From NCBI GenBank assembly GCA_035293405.1, contig DATDOE010000061.1, forward strand, positions 1 to 64,000: a DNA stretch of 64,000 bases. Direction: 5' to 3'. The notes below the pieces were generated by a model. That model made no database searches, was not told the origin of the DNA, and worked only from the letters and a program-made list of their open reading frames with translations. Below, piece by piece: positions 34,786-44,633 of this stretch (its first letter is position 1; the number at the start of each line of letters is the position of its first letter). Both the position numbers and the translations under genes were made by a program. The DNA comes from Gp6-AA40 sp035293405 (GTDB lineage Bacteria; Acidobacteriota; Vicinamibacteria; Vicinamibacterales; UBA2999).

Positions 34786-35508
34786 ATGTCGACGCAGACG
34801 CCCGAAATGCCAGGGCAGGATGACCTGATTACGCTGAACCGCTCGGCCACCGTGGCGCGGCTGGTTTCGGGCGTGTTCCACGAGTTGAACAACGCGCTGC
34901 AGGTCATCGGCGGCACCGCGGAGCTTCTGCAGGACATGCCCGGGCTGCCGGACACGGTCATCAAGGGGCTGCAGCGCATTCATGGGCAGAACGCCCGCGC
35001 CGCCAGCGCCATCTCCGAGGTGATGGCGTTCGCGCGTCAGAGGACCGACGCCCGCGGCCGTGTGAACGTGCGCGACGTGGCGACGCGGGCGGTGCGGTTG
35101 CGGTCGTACGCCATCAGCCGGGCGCGGCTCGCGATCGCCTTCGACCCGCCGAAGGACGGGCAGGTGAGTGTCGACGGAAGCGCGACGCTCCTGCAACAGG
35201 CGGTGCTGAACCTGATCGTGAACGCCGAACAGGCGTTAGCTGGCCGATCCGATGGCTCGATCCACGTCGCGATGGAGCTTCCGCAGGGATGGGTCGTGCT
35301 GCGAGTGTCGGACAACGGCCCCGGCGTGGATCCGGCGGTGGCCGATCGGATGTTCGACCCGTTCGTGACGACGAAGGCCCGCGAGGAGGCGTCCGGTCTC
35401 GGCCTCGCCGTCGCGCGCCAGATCGCGGAACTGCACGGCGGAACGCTGACCCTCGAAGTGCGCGGCGCAGGCGCCTGCTTCGCATTGCGCCTGCCGGCTG
35501 CGCCGTAG
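34786..35508 (+). CDS. soluble sensor histidine kinase without sensor domain
   Basis: 240 residues. HisKA-type dimerisation helix with phospho-acceptor His32 (SGVFHELNNALQVIGG), then the HATPase domain: N-box LNLIVNAEQAL, G1 SDNGPGVDP, G2 EEASGLGLAVARQIAELHGG. There is no transmembrane or PAS domain, as in kinases paired with flagellar sigma54 activators (FlrB/FleS type). The neighbouring NtrC-type regulator and receiver protein are candidate partners. GAGGA ribosome-binding site upstream. Transcribed divergently from cheY. Confidence 0.9.
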   Translation: MSTQTPEMPGQDDLITLNRSATVARLVSGVFHELNNALQVIGGTAELLQDMPGLPDTVIKGLQRIHGQNARAASAISEVMAFARQRTDARGRVNVRDVATRAVRLRSYAISRARLAIAFDPPKDGQVSVDGSATLLQQAVLNLIVNAEQALAGRSDGSIHVAMELPQGWVVLRVSDNGPGVDPAVADRMFDPFVTTKAREEASGLGLAVARQIAELHGGTLTLEVRGAGACFALRLPAAP

Positions 35509-35511
35509 CCA

Positions 35512-35645
35512 ATCTCGACTCCCAACTCCCAACCCGATCTCCGAGCCAACACCCAAACGCCCACCGACTTTCAGCGTGGGAGTCGGTTCGCGAATCCGAT
35601 TGGGAGTTGGTTCGAGGATCGGATTGGGAGTTGGGAGTTGATCGC
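35512..35645. repeat. long inverted heptamer-array element between convergent genes
   Basis: Left arm CGACTCCCAACTCCCAACCCGATCTCCGAGCCAAC (35517-35550, quoted here as one element of 7-base CAACTCC-type units) and right arm ending GGATTGGGAGTTGGGAGTTG (to 35640) are near reverse complements over about 35 bases. The loop is about 60 bases. It lies after the kinase stop and before the stop of the sigma54 activator, so it could act as a bidirectional terminator. Confidence 0.9.
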
Positions 35646-35656
35646 TCTCCCGTCTC

Positions 35657-37054
<1,398 letters not shown>

Positions 37055-37221
37055 ATTCAAAGCGTCAACAAGTCGTCGGTGTAGCCGGAAGTCCGACACC
37101 CCGAACGAGCTCTCAGGTGGGAAACCCTGAGCGCTGGTTAACTGTTTAGTGCAGATTTCGGCCGCCGTGCCGATTGATCGACTCGCGGCCAGCGTTGCCG
37201 GCTGCGACGGGAGCAACACCG

Positions 37222-37752
37222 ATGCCACTACTGCACTCGCCTAAGCTCGAAGTCCTGATTGTAGATGACGAAGTCCAGGCCAGGGAACTTCTTTCGGAGT
37301 TCTGCCGCGCCCAGGGTTACGAGGTCGCCACGGCGAGCGACGGCCGGGCGGCACTTGCGGCAATTGCTCGATCGCCCAAGCAATTCAGCATCATCATCAC
37401 GGACCTGCAGCTGCCGGGCGCCGACGGCTTCGAGGTGCTGTCGGCTGCCCGCCAGGCCAACCCTTCCATCTACGTCGTCATGATTACCGGGTATGCGAGC
37501 ATCGATTCAGCGGTGCGGGCGGTCCGCGACGGGGCCTACGACTACCTCGCGAAGCCGTTTGCCCTGGGCCAGCTCGAGGTCGTGCTGAAGCGCATTCGCG
37601 ACCGCATGGCCCTCGAACAGGAGAATCGCGAGCTGACACGCCAGGTCGTCGGCCGCGAGTCCGCGCCGATTGTCAACGATGTGACCTGGCGGCTGCAGGC
37701 CATCGAAGAGCGGCTCGCGCACATCGAGGCCTTGCTCAGAGCGCGTTCCTAA
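37222..37752 (+). CDS. response regulator with C-terminal coiled coil
   Basis: 176 residues. Receiver domain with Asp15/Asp16 (VLIVDDEVQ), phospho-acceptor Asp61 (IIITDLQLPGADG), MITGYAS and Lys in LAKPFALGQL. The last 55 residues are helical (RDRMALEQENRELTRQV and WRLQAIEERLAHIEALL), suggesting a dimerisation coiled coil instead of a DNA-binding domain. It is divergent from the sigma54 activator and precedes flgB. The start at 37222 has GGGAG nine bases upstream; 37174 is a longer alternative. Confidence 0.87.
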   Translation: MPLLHSPKLEVLIVDDEVQARELLSEFCRAQGYEVATASDGRAALAAIARSPKQFSIIITDLQLPGADGFEVLSAARQANPSIYVVMITGYASIDSAVRAVRDGAYDYLAKPFALGQLEVVLKRIRDRMALEQENRELTRQVVGRESAPIVNDVTWRLQAIEERLAHIEALLRARS

Positions 37753-37765
37753 CGCTGCGCGCGCG

Positions 37766-37936
37766 TCAACTCCCAACGCCCAACCCGATCTCCGGGCCGA
37801 CTCCCAACTCATAACTCCCAACTCGATCTCCGAACCAACTCCCTCAACGCGATCTCCGGGCCAACACCAAAACGCCCCAAGAGAATCCTCCGGCTTGGGA
37901 GTTGGCTCGGGAATCCGGTTGGGAGTTGGGAGTTGA
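37766..37936. repeat. inverted CAACTCCC arrays upstream of the flagellar cluster
   Basis: Left half: repeated CAACTCCC/CCCGATCTCCGGGCC units (37766-37870). Right half: GGGAGTTGGCTCGGGAATCC then GGTTGGGAGTTGGGAGTTG (37908-37936), the inverse of the left half. Same family as 35512-35645. It starts 13 bases after the response-regulator stop and occupies half of the 344-base gap before flgB. The rest of the gap holds the predicted sigma54 site. Confidence 0.88.
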
Positions 37937-38032
37937 GTCCATGAGGGCCCACCGGCCGCAGGTGTCGGCTTCCCGCCCACGTCGGTCCCGTCATCTCCGG
38001 AGAATCTGAGCAATGGCGCGAATCCCTGTCGG

Positions 38033-38047
38033 GGTACCGCTCTTGCT
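38033..38047 (+). promoter_or_regulatory. predicted sigma54 (-24/-12) promoter of the flgB operon
   Basis: GGTAC-CGCTC-TTGCT: GG and GC are separated by 10 bases, the invariant sigma54 spacing, and TTGCT is an exact -12 element. Transcription would start near 38058, leaving about 39 bases of leader with GGGA before the flgB ATG. A matching GGTAC-N5-TTGCT lies before fliL. Confidence 0.55.
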
Positions 38048-38096
38048 CAAGTCGGCAATCGACATCTGCATCGACTTCTTGAACGGGACCAGACCC

Positions 38097-38483
38097 ATGA
38101 ACGAAATCAGTGACAGTGCGCTCGTCGCGGCGCTTCGGCGGCAGATGACGATCGCCGTGGCCAGGCAGGTCGCGTCGGCCGGCAACCTGGCCAACGTCGA
38201 CACGCCGGATTACAAGGCGGTCGAAGTCTCGTTTCAGGGCGCGCTCGACGAGCGCCTGGCACCGCCGGTCGCCACGCATCCCGGTCATCTGTCCGCCGAC
38301 ACCTCGCGACGTGTCAGCGTGCAGGAGATGCAGGGCGTCACACCGCGGCGCGACGGCAACACGGTGGAGCTCGATCGTGAACTGCTGACGATGGGCCGCG
38401 CGGGCGGGGATTTCAGCGCGGCGCAGACGGCCCTGGCGGCGAAGTTCCGGCTGGTGCGCTACGCCCTCAACGAGACCAGATAA
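38097..38483 (+). CDS. flgB: flagellar basal-body rod protein FlgB
   Basis: 128 residues, proximal rod subunit exported by the flagellar type III apparatus. N-terminal SGNLANVDTPDYKA-like motif (ASAGNLANVDTPDYKAVEV) and C-terminal helix (AAQTALAAKFRLVRYALNETR) are the rod/hook family ends that pair into a coiled coil. The start at 38097 agrees with the family and lies downstream of the predicted transcription start; the longer frame from 38013 does not. Confidence 0.95.
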   Translation: MNEISDSALVAALRRQMTIAVARQVASAGNLANVDTPDYKAVEVSFQGALDERLAPPVATHPGHLSADTSRRVSVQEMQGVTPRRDGNTVELDRELLTMGRAGGDFSAAQTALAAKFRLVRYALNETR

Positions 38484-38486
38484 GTT

Positions 38487-38915
38487 ATGCCGACACTAAG
38501 CTCCGCCATCAACGCCAGCGCCAGCGCGCTCTCCGCCGAACGCACGCGCATCGAAGCGGCGGTCTCCAACATGGCCAACGCCGAGTCGACGCGCGGGCCC
38601 GACGGCCTGCCGTATCGCCGTCGCGACGTGCTGCTCGCCTCCGACAACCGCGCATCCTTCGACTCCGCGCTGGGCCACGCCGGCGCCGCGGGTGTGAGGG
38701 TCGCTGCCGTCGTCGAGGACCAGATGCCGTTCCGGCGCCGCTATGAGCCCTCGCACCCCGATGCGGATGTCGAGGGGTTCGTCGCGCTGCCGAACGTCGA
38801 TCCACAGAACGAAATGGTCGACCTGATCGGCGCGTCGAGGGCCTATCAGGCCAATCTCGCGGCGATCGGTCTCATCCGGGATCTGGTCATGAAGTCACTC
38901 GAGCTGGGACGGTAA
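38487..38915 (+). CDS. flgC: flagellar basal-body rod protein FlgC
   Basis: 142 residues, second proximal rod subunit. INASASALSAERTRIEAAVSNMANAES is the N-terminal rod motif (shown here in part as VSNMANAEST). C-terminal VALPNVDPQNEMVDLIGASRAYQANLAAI is the FlgC signature with the usual NVDPQNEMVDL. It starts three bases after flgB. Confidence 0.95.
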   Translation: MPTLSSAINASASALSAERTRIEAAVSNMANAESTRGPDGLPYRRRDVLLASDNRASFDSALGHAGAAGVRVAAVVEDQMPFRRRYEPSHPDADVEGFVALPNVDPQNEMVDLIGASRAYQANLAAIGLIRDLVMKSLELGR

Positions 38916-38918
38916 GCC

Positions 38919-39221
38919 ATGGCGATTGATGCCCTCGCACGACTCGGGTCGCTTGCTCCGAGCACCCTCTCGTCGAAGCCGGCGCCGGCCGCGGGCGGGA
39001 TTGGCAAGAGCTTCGGCGAATCGCTCATGAGCCTGGTCGAGAGCGTCGAGAGCACCGGCGCCGAGGCGAATACCGCCGTGTCGAACATGTTGGACAAGAC
39101 CGGTGACGTACACGACGCGATGATCGCGCTGCAACGTGCCGAGATGTCGCTGCAGCTCACGGTGCAGATTCGTAACAAGCTCGTGAACGCCTATCAAGAC
39201 ATCATGCGGATGCCCATCTGA
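38919..39221 (+). CDS. fliE: flagellar hook-basal body protein FliE
   Basis: 100 residues, the adaptor between the MS ring and rod. Shows the compact FliE end: DVHDAMIALQRAEMSLQLTV and QIRNKLVNAYQDIMRMPI. The order flgB-flgC-fliE-fliF is the conserved start of many flagellar operons; its stop and the fliF start overlap by one base. Confidence 0.95.
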   Translation: MAIDALARLGSLAPSTLSSKPAPAAGGIGKSFGESLMSLVESVESTGAEANTAVSNMLDKTGDVHDAMIALQRAEMSLQLTVQIRNKLVNAYQDIMRMPI

Positions 39222-40861
39222 TGGACGACGCTCTCGCCCAGTTGAAGGGGTTCACGTCGAAGTTCACGCTGACGCAGCTGGCGACCTTCGCCGTCACCTT
39301 TGTGCTGGTGGTCGGCATGGTCGTCGGCTCGGCCATGTGGCTGAACACCGGCGACTATGCGTTGCTGTTCGACGACATGGACGCCGAATCAGCGGCGCAG
39401 GTGATCACCCGCTTGAAGTCGATGAAAGTGCCCTACCAGGTCGATGCTGGAGGGCGCGCGATCCGCGTACGGAGCGAGTCGGTCGACGAGCTGCGCCTCG
39501 AATTGTCGTCGCAGGGGATGCCGGCGTCGGGCCGCATCGGCTTCGAGATTTTCGACCGCACGGCATTCGGCGCCACCGAGTTCCTCGAGAAGGTCAACTA
39601 TCGACGCGCCCTGGAGGGCGAGATCGCGCGCACGATCGCGACCATCACCGAGGTCGCCAGCGCGCGCGTGCACATCGCGATGGGGAAGGACTCGCTGTTC
39701 GGAGAGTCGCGTCCCGCCAAGGCGTCGGTCGTCCTGAAGCTGCGCGGCCAGCGTTCGCCTGCCGCGTCCACCATCACCGGCATTTCGAATCTCGTGGCGG
39801 CCAGCGTCGAAGGACTCCGCCCTGAGGCGGTGGTGATTCTCGACAGCTTTGGCCGCCCGCTGGCGCGGCCCTCTGACGATGACGGGGACCCGCTTGGTGC
39901 GGCGCAGCTCGAGCGGCAGCAGCGGCTCGAACGGGATCTGGGAACGCGCGTCGTCGCGCTGCTCGAGCCGGTGATTGGCGCCGAGCGCGTGCGTGTCAAC
40001 GTCGCGCTCAAGCTGAACCCGCAGACGACCGAGGAAACCGAGGAGCGCTTCGATCCCAACACGGTCATTCGCAGCCGCGCGACCTCGACCGATCAGGCGA
40101 ACACACCCGGCGCGCTTGGCCAGGTCGCCGGCGTCCGCAGCAACACGCCTCCGCTGCCGTCCGATCCCAAGATCCCCGCCGTTCCGCTCGTTGGCAGCGG
40201 CTCGTCGCGGACCTCGGAAACGACCAATTTCGAAGTCAGCAAGACCACCAAGCACGTCGTGCGGCCGCCGGGCGAGATCGCCCGTCTGTCGGTGGCGGTC
40301 ATCCTGGACGACGACCAGGTGCAGAAGAAAGAGAAGGACGGCACGTCGAAGATCGTGCGCGTCGCGCGCAACCGCGACGAGCTCGTGAAGATTCAGGGCC
40401 TGGTGGCCGCCGCGGTGGGTCTCGACATGCAGCGCGGCGATCAGATCACCGTCGAAAACGTGTCGTTCGACGAGCCGCTGATCGAGGAAGACACTCCGCC
40501 GTCGGTGTTCGTGCGCTATGCGCCGCAGATTACCGAGTTCGGCCGTCTCGGCACGGTGCTCATCATCGGGCTTGTCGGATTCCTGTTCGTCGTGCGCCCG
40601 CTGCTGAAAGCGGGCGGCGTGTCGCTGAAGCCGAAGGTGTCCGAGGCGTTGCAACCGGTCATCGAAGTGCAGCGGCCACGCACGGTCGCCGACATGCAGA
40701 GCGAGATTGAAGCGCAGATCGACGCGCAGACGGTCGAGAAGGCCGCCAACAACCTGAAGCTGCCCGCGCTCACGAAGCGCGTGAGCGCGATCATCCAGAA
40801 GGAACCCGAGCAGGTCGCGAAACTGTTGCAGGGCTGGATTCGCGACCCGGAGAACTCGTGA
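39221..40861 (+). CDS. fliF: flagellar MS-ring protein FliF
   Basis: 546 residues. Two membrane segments, near residues 18-40 (LATFAVTFVLVVGMVVGSAM) and near 445-465 (LGTVLIIGLVGFLFVVRPLL), bracket the large periplasmic ring domains (YALLFDDMDAESAAQVITRL; YRRALEGEIARTIATITEV; HIAMGKDSLFGE). The C-terminal cytoplasmic tail that binds FliG is RVSAIIQKEPEQVAKLLQGW. Forms the MS ring on which rod, C-ring and export gate assemble. Confidence 0.96.
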   Translation: MDDALAQLKGFTSKFTLTQLATFAVTFVLVVGMVVGSAMWLNTGDYALLFDDMDAESAAQVITRLKSMKVPYQVDAGGRAIRVRSESVDELRLELSSQGMPASGRIGFEIFDRTAFGATEFLEKVNYRRALEGEIARTIATITEVASARVHIAMGKDSLFGESRPAKASVVLKLRGQRSPAASTITGISNLVAASVEGLRPEAVVILDSFGRPLARPSDDDGDPLGAAQLERQQRLERDLGTRVVALLEPVIGAERVRVNVALKLNPQTTEETEERFDPNTVIRSRATSTDQANTPGALGQVAGVRSNTPPLPSDPKIPAVPLVGSGSSRTSETTNFEVSKTTKHVVRPPGEIARLSVAVILDDDQVQKKEKDGTSKIVRVARNRDELVKIQGLVAAAVGLDMQRGDQITVENVSFDEPLIEEDTPPSVFVRYAPQITEFGRLGTVLIIGLVGFLFVVRPLLKAGGVSLKPKVSEALQPVIEVQRPRTVADMQSEIEAQIDAQTVEKAANNLKLPALTKRVSAIIQKEPEQVAKLLQGWIRDPENS

Positions 40862-40914
40862 CCAGCCTCGATCGCCTGCGTCGCGCGAGACCGACCGGAA
40901 GGACGTCCCACTAA

Positions 40915-41928
40915 ATGGCCGTAGCTGCGACCGTGCCCGGGATGCGGAAGGCCGCGATCGTCATGCTCCTCATTGGCGAGGAGCTCTCGTCGGACTTGTT
41001 CAAGTACCTGAGCGAGGAAGAGATCGAAGCGCTGTCCAAAGAGATGGCCGCGCTCGGCCCGGTGCCGTCAGGACTCGGGGAAAAGGTCCTCGACGAGTTT
41101 CACCAGATGTCGGTGGCCGCCGAATTCATCACCCGCGGGGACATCGACTACGCACGGCGCGTGCTCAATCGCACGCTGGGTCCCGAGAACGCGAAGCGGA
41201 TGATGGATCGCGTGATGCGTTCGTTCCAGTCGACCGCGGGCTTCACCTCTCTCGAGAAAGCGGATCCGCAGCAGCTCTCGAAGTTCATCCTCGGCGAGCA
41301 TCCTCAGACCATCGCCCTGATCCTCGCGCACCTGAATTCGAACAGCGCGGCACAGCTGGTGACGCTGCTCCCCGATACCCTGCGCGTCGATGTGCTGACC
41401 CGCATGGCGAGCCTGGAAGACATCTCGCCTGACGTCATCTCCCGAATCTCGGGCGTCATCGAGATGCGCCTCAAGTCGGTCGGCGGCGTCACCCGCGAGC
41501 AGCACGGCGGTGTCCGCGCGGTCGCGGAGCTGTTCAATCGCCTGGACCGCAGCGTCAGCGGTCCCGTGCTCGAAGCGATCGAGGCCAAGCGTCCCGAGCT
41601 GGCGGTCGGCATCCGCAACCTCATGTTCGTCTTCGACGACCTCGTGCACATCGATGACAACGGCATGCGCGAGATCGTCCAGCGGGCCGACAAGAAGGCG
41701 CTCACCATCGCGCTCAAGGGCGCCAGCGTGGAAATCCGCGAGCGGTTCTTCGGCAACATGTCGAAGCGCGCCGCCGAAATGCTGAGGGAAGAGATGGAAG
41801 TCCTCGGCGCCGTGCGTCTGCGCGATGTGGAGAAGGCACAGCAGGACGTCGTCGCCATTGCCCGAAAGCTCGAAGAGGAGGGCGTGATTGTCACCGGCGC
41901 CGCGGCAGGCGAGGCCTATGTCGTCTAA
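40915..41928 (+). CDS. fliG: flagellar motor switch protein FliG
   Basis: 337 residues, normal length. N-terminal KAAIVMLLIGEELSSDLFKYL, middle-domain EHPQTIALILAHL and the C-terminal torque helix with charged residues (IQRADKKALTIALKG-like EIVQRADKKALTIAL). FliG couples the stator to the rotor and binds FliF and FliM. 53 bases separate it from fliF, with AAGGACG upstream of the ATG. Confidence 0.96.
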   Translation: MAVAATVPGMRKAAIVMLLIGEELSSDLFKYLSEEEIEALSKEMAALGPVPSGLGEKVLDEFHQMSVAAEFITRGDIDYARRVLNRTLGPENAKRMMDRVMRSFQSTAGFTSLEKADPQQLSKFILGEHPQTIALILAHLNSNSAAQLVTLLPDTLRVDVLTRMASLEDISPDVISRISGVIEMRLKSVGGVTREQHGGVRAVAELFNRLDRSVSGPVLEAIEAKRPELAVGIRNLMFVFDDLVHIDDNGMREIVQRADKKALTIALKGASVEIRERFFGNMSKRAAEMLREEMEVLGAVRLRDVEKAQQDVVAIARKLEEEGVIVTGAAAGEAYVV

Positions 41929-42595
41929 GGCCCGGCGTCTCGCCGGCGGGACGATCCAGGCGTTCACCTGGCTCGATGGCGGCGCGTCGGATAACACAGG
42001 TGCGCCGCTCCAGGCGTCAGATGGCGCGGCCCCGCCGGCGGCGGCCGACGTGGCGGCGCATCAGTCGCGCCTGGCCGCGCTCGAGCGCGACGCGTTCTCG
42101 AAAGGGTATGCGCAGGGCGAGCGTGCCGGCGGCGAAGCCGCGGGCAGGCGCGGTGAAGTCATGCTGCGCCGCCTGACCGAGACGCTCGACGAGCTGACCT
42201 CGCTTCGCGCGCAGATGATTCACCAGACGGAACATCAGATGGTGCAGCTGGCGCTCGCCGTCGCGCGGCGGATCGTGCACCGGGAGATCTCGCTCGACCG
42301 CGATCTGCTCCTGGCGATGGCGCGGGTCGCGCTCGATCGACTTGGCGACAGCGCGCAGGTGACCGTCCGTCTCAATCCCGACGACTTCAACGCCACCGCC
42401 GCGTCACGTGCGGCGCAGTGGACCGGCACCAACGTCACCGTGGTGGCCGACTCGGGCGTCAGCCGCGGCGGCTGCCGCGTCGAATCCGACCTCGGTGTGA
42501 TGGACGCCGGAGCCGACGCTCAGATCCAGGAGATCGCGCGAGCCCTGCTCGGCGACAGCGCCGAACAGACCGAGGCCCGCGTTGTCGTCTCCTGA
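41918..42595 (+). CDS. fliH: flagellar assembly protein FliH
   Basis: 225 residues, regulator of the export ATPase FliI. Central helix with RDAFSKGYAQGERAGGEAAG (Gly-rich periodic helix) and the C-terminal E-type V-ATPase-like domain (LALAVARRIVHREIS, VRLNPDDF, GGCRVESDLGVMDAGADAQI). The start at 41918 lies inside the fliG end (11-base overlap) and precedes MSSKARRLAGG. Confidence 0.9.
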   Translation: MSSKARRLAGGTIQAFTWLDGGASDNTGAPLQASDGAAPPAAADVAAHQSRLAALERDAFSKGYAQGERAGGEAAGRRGEVMLRRLTETLDELTSLRAQMIHQTEHQMVQLALAVARRIVHREISLDRDLLLAMARVALDRLGDSAQVTVRLNPDDFNATAASRAAQWTGTNVTVVADSGVSRGGCRVESDLGVMDAGADAQIQEIARALLGDSAEQTEARVVVS

Positions 42596-43898
42596 GGGAT
42601 TCTCACTCGCGCGCTACATCACGAGCGCCGGCCAGGTGGACACGATGCCACCATCGGGCCGTGTGATTCGCAGCGTCGGCCTGCTGATCGAGTCGGCCGG
42701 GCCGCGGGCGAGCGTTGGCCAGATCTGCGAAATCACCGGCGCGCCCGGCAGGCCGGCCCTGCCGGTGCAGGTGGTCGGTTTTCGCGAAGGGACGCTGCTC
42801 ACGGTACCGCTCGGCGATACCGCCGGCGTGTGCCCGGGCGATCGCATCGTCGCCCGCGCGGGTGCGGTGTCAGTGGCTGTCGGGCCCGGTCTGCTCGGCC
42901 GGGTGGTCGATGCGCTGGGCAAGCCGCTCGACAGCCTTCCGCTGCGGCTCGACGCGACCTATCCGTTGTTTCCGCCGCCGCTCAATCCCATGGACCGCGA
43001 TCCCGTCGTGGCGCCGCTTGGCACGGGCGTACGCGCCATCGACGCCATGCTGACCTGCGGGCGCGGACAGCGTGTGGGCCTCTTCGGCGGCAGCGGCGTC
43101 GGCAAGAGCACGCTGCTCGGCATGATCACGCGCGGCACGGCCGCCGATGTGGTCGTGCTGGCGCTGGTCGGCGAGCGCGGCCGCGAGGTCAGGAGCTTCA
43201 TCGAACACGATCTCGGACCGGAGGGCATGAAGCGGTCGGTGGTCGTGGTCTCGACGTCGGACAACCCGCCGCTCCTGCGCATGCGGGCGGCCTATTCAGC
43301 GACGTCGATCGCCGAGTACTTCCGCGATCAGGGCAAGAACGTGCTGCTGCTGATGGACTCGGTCACCCGGTTTGCCATGTCGCAGCGTGAGGTCGGCCTC
43401 GCGGCGGGGGAGCCGCCCACGACCAAGGGCTACACGCCGTCCGTCTTCGCGCTGCTGCCGGCGCTGCTCGAGCGCGCGGGCGCGGTGCGCGGCCGCGGCA
43501 GCATCACCGCGATCTATACCGTGCTCGTCGACGGCGACGACCACAACGAGCCGATCGCCGACGCCGTGCGCTCGATTCTCGACGGCCACGTCGTGCTGTC
43601 GCGCGACCTGGCCTCTCGACATCACTATCCGCCGATCGACGTGCTTCAGAGCGTGAGCCGGACGATGCCCGACGTGACTGACGTCACGCATCGGAGCAAA
43701 GCCGGGAAGGTCCGTGAATGGATGGCGGCGATTCGCGACAGCGAAGATCTCGTGAGCGTGGGCGCCTACGTCCCCGGCAGCAATCCGCGCATCGACGAAG
43801 CACGCGCCAAGCGCGATCTGATCGAGGCCTTCCTGTGTCAGGACGCCGGCACTCTGTGCGGCTTCACCGACTCCACCGCCTCGTTGGAGGCGCTCTGA
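42582..43898 (+). CDS. fliI: flagellum-specific ATP synthase FliI
   Basis: 438 residues, the export ATPase. Walker A GLFGGSGVGKSTLLGM, the FliI-type GERGREVRSFIE, Walker B NVLLLMDSVTRFAMSQREV and the C-terminal RHHYPPIDVLQSVSR are all present. It hexamerises at the export gate with FliH and FliJ. The start is a TTG overlapping the fliH end by 14 bases, with GAGG upstream. Confidence 0.96.
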   Translation: MSSPEGFSLARYITSAGQVDTMPPSGRVIRSVGLLIESAGPRASVGQICEITGAPGRPALPVQVVGFREGTLLTVPLGDTAGVCPGDRIVARAGAVSVAVGPGLLGRVVDALGKPLDSLPLRLDATYPLFPPPLNPMDRDPVVAPLGTGVRAIDAMLTCGRGQRVGLFGGSGVGKSTLLGMITRGTAADVVVLALVGERGREVRSFIEHDLGPEGMKRSVVVVSTSDNPPLLRMRAAYSATSIAEYFRDQGKNVLLLMDSVTRFAMSQREVGLAAGEPPTTKGYTPSVFALLPALLERAGAVRGRGSITAIYTVLVDGDDHNEPIADAVRSILDGHVVLSRDLASRHHYPPIDVLQSVSRTMPDVTDVTHRSKAGKVREWMAAIRDSEDLVSVGAYVPGSNPRIDEARAKRDLIEAFLCQDAGTLCGFTDSTASLEAL

Positions 43899-43899
43899 A

Positions 43900-44370
43900 G
43901 TGAAGCCGTTTCAGTTTCGCGCGCAGGCGGCGGTCGATTTACGCCAGCGCGAATATGACGAGGCGCGGCGGCTGCTGGCGCGGACATCGCTCGATTTGCA
44001 CGCCGCCCGCGAGGTTTTCAACCAGGCGCACGCCAGGCTCGGTGGGGCGCGCGACCAGTACGGGCACGAGATGGCCGAGCAGTACGACGCGGCGCGCGCG
44101 CAGTGGTACCGGTCTTGGATTGTTCGGCTGGAGCACGAGCAGACGGGGTGCGCCAAGGCGGTGTCGGCGCGTGAACAGGACCTCGCCGCGGCCTCGGCGG
44201 CGTGTCTCAGGACGCATCAGAGGCTGGAAGCCCTCGAGCGCTTCCGCGACAAGGCCAAGAACGCGTGGCAGCACGCGGTGCTCGCTGAAGAGCAGAAACA
44301 GATCGACGCGCTGGCGACATTGCGCCATGTGTCGGCACCTCGGGAATCGACGCAAAGGAGCAGAACTTGA
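43900..44370 (+). CDS. fliJ: flagellar export protein FliJ
   Basis: 156 residues, almost entirely helical with heptad-like Ala/Leu/Arg spacing (LRQREYDEARRLLARTSLDL; LEALERFRDKAKNAWQHAVL). Size, fold and position directly after fliI identify it as FliJ, the chaperone-escort stalk of the export ATPase; sequence conservation in this family is low. GTG start. Overlaps flgD by four bases. Confidence 0.85.
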   Translation: MKPFQFRAQAAVDLRQREYDEARRLLARTSLDLHAAREVFNQAHARLGGARDQYGHEMAEQYDAARAQWYRSWIVRLEHEQTGCAKAVSAREQDLAAASAACLRTHQRLEALERFRDKAKNAWQHAVLAEEQKQIDALATLRHVSAPRESTQRSRT

Positions 44371-44633
44371 TTTCTCAGACTTCCGGAACCAGCGGCACGC
44401 CGGCCATCGCGGACCCGCCGGCGAGGCGAGACTCGATGGGCAAGGATGCGTTTCTCCAGTTGCTGACCACGCAGCTGGCGCACCAGGACCCGACCGCGCC
44501 GCAGGACAACGGACAAATGATCGCGCAGCTTGCGCAGTTCAGCTCGCTCGAAGCGCTGACACAGATTCAGAAGTCGCTCGACGCCATCGGCCTGGCGCTC
44601 GGCGTTCCACCCTCAACCGAAAGGACTACGTAA
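44367..44633 (+). CDS. flgD: minimal FlgD hook-capping protein
   Basis: 88 residues from a TTG start. It contains only the conserved N-terminal FlgD region: GKDAFLQLLTTQLAHQDPTAPQDN, MIAQLAQFSSLEALTQI (quoted in parts). FlgD proteins are usually around 220 residues with C-terminal Tudor/fibronectin-like domains; these are absent here, and flgE starts right after the stop, so it is not a frameshift remnant. The hook cap may thus be a minimal form. Confidence 0.88.
   Translation: MISQTSGTSGTPAIADPPARRDSMGKDAFLQLLTTQLAHQDPTAPQDNGQMIAQLAQFSSLEALTQIQKSLDAIGLALGVPPSTERTT

Noticed and set aside
38013..38096. Longer N-terminus for FlgB
   Set aside because: It covers the predicted sigma54 promoter and adds residues absent from FlgB proteins; the ATG at 38097 fits the family.
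39389..40654. 421-residue minus-strand frame opposite fliF
   Set aside because: Shadow frame; fliF has complete domain structure on the plus strand.
44367..44633. FlgD as a frameshifted pseudogene
   Set aside because: flgE begins directly after the stop, so there is no downstream remnant of FlgD C-terminal domains.
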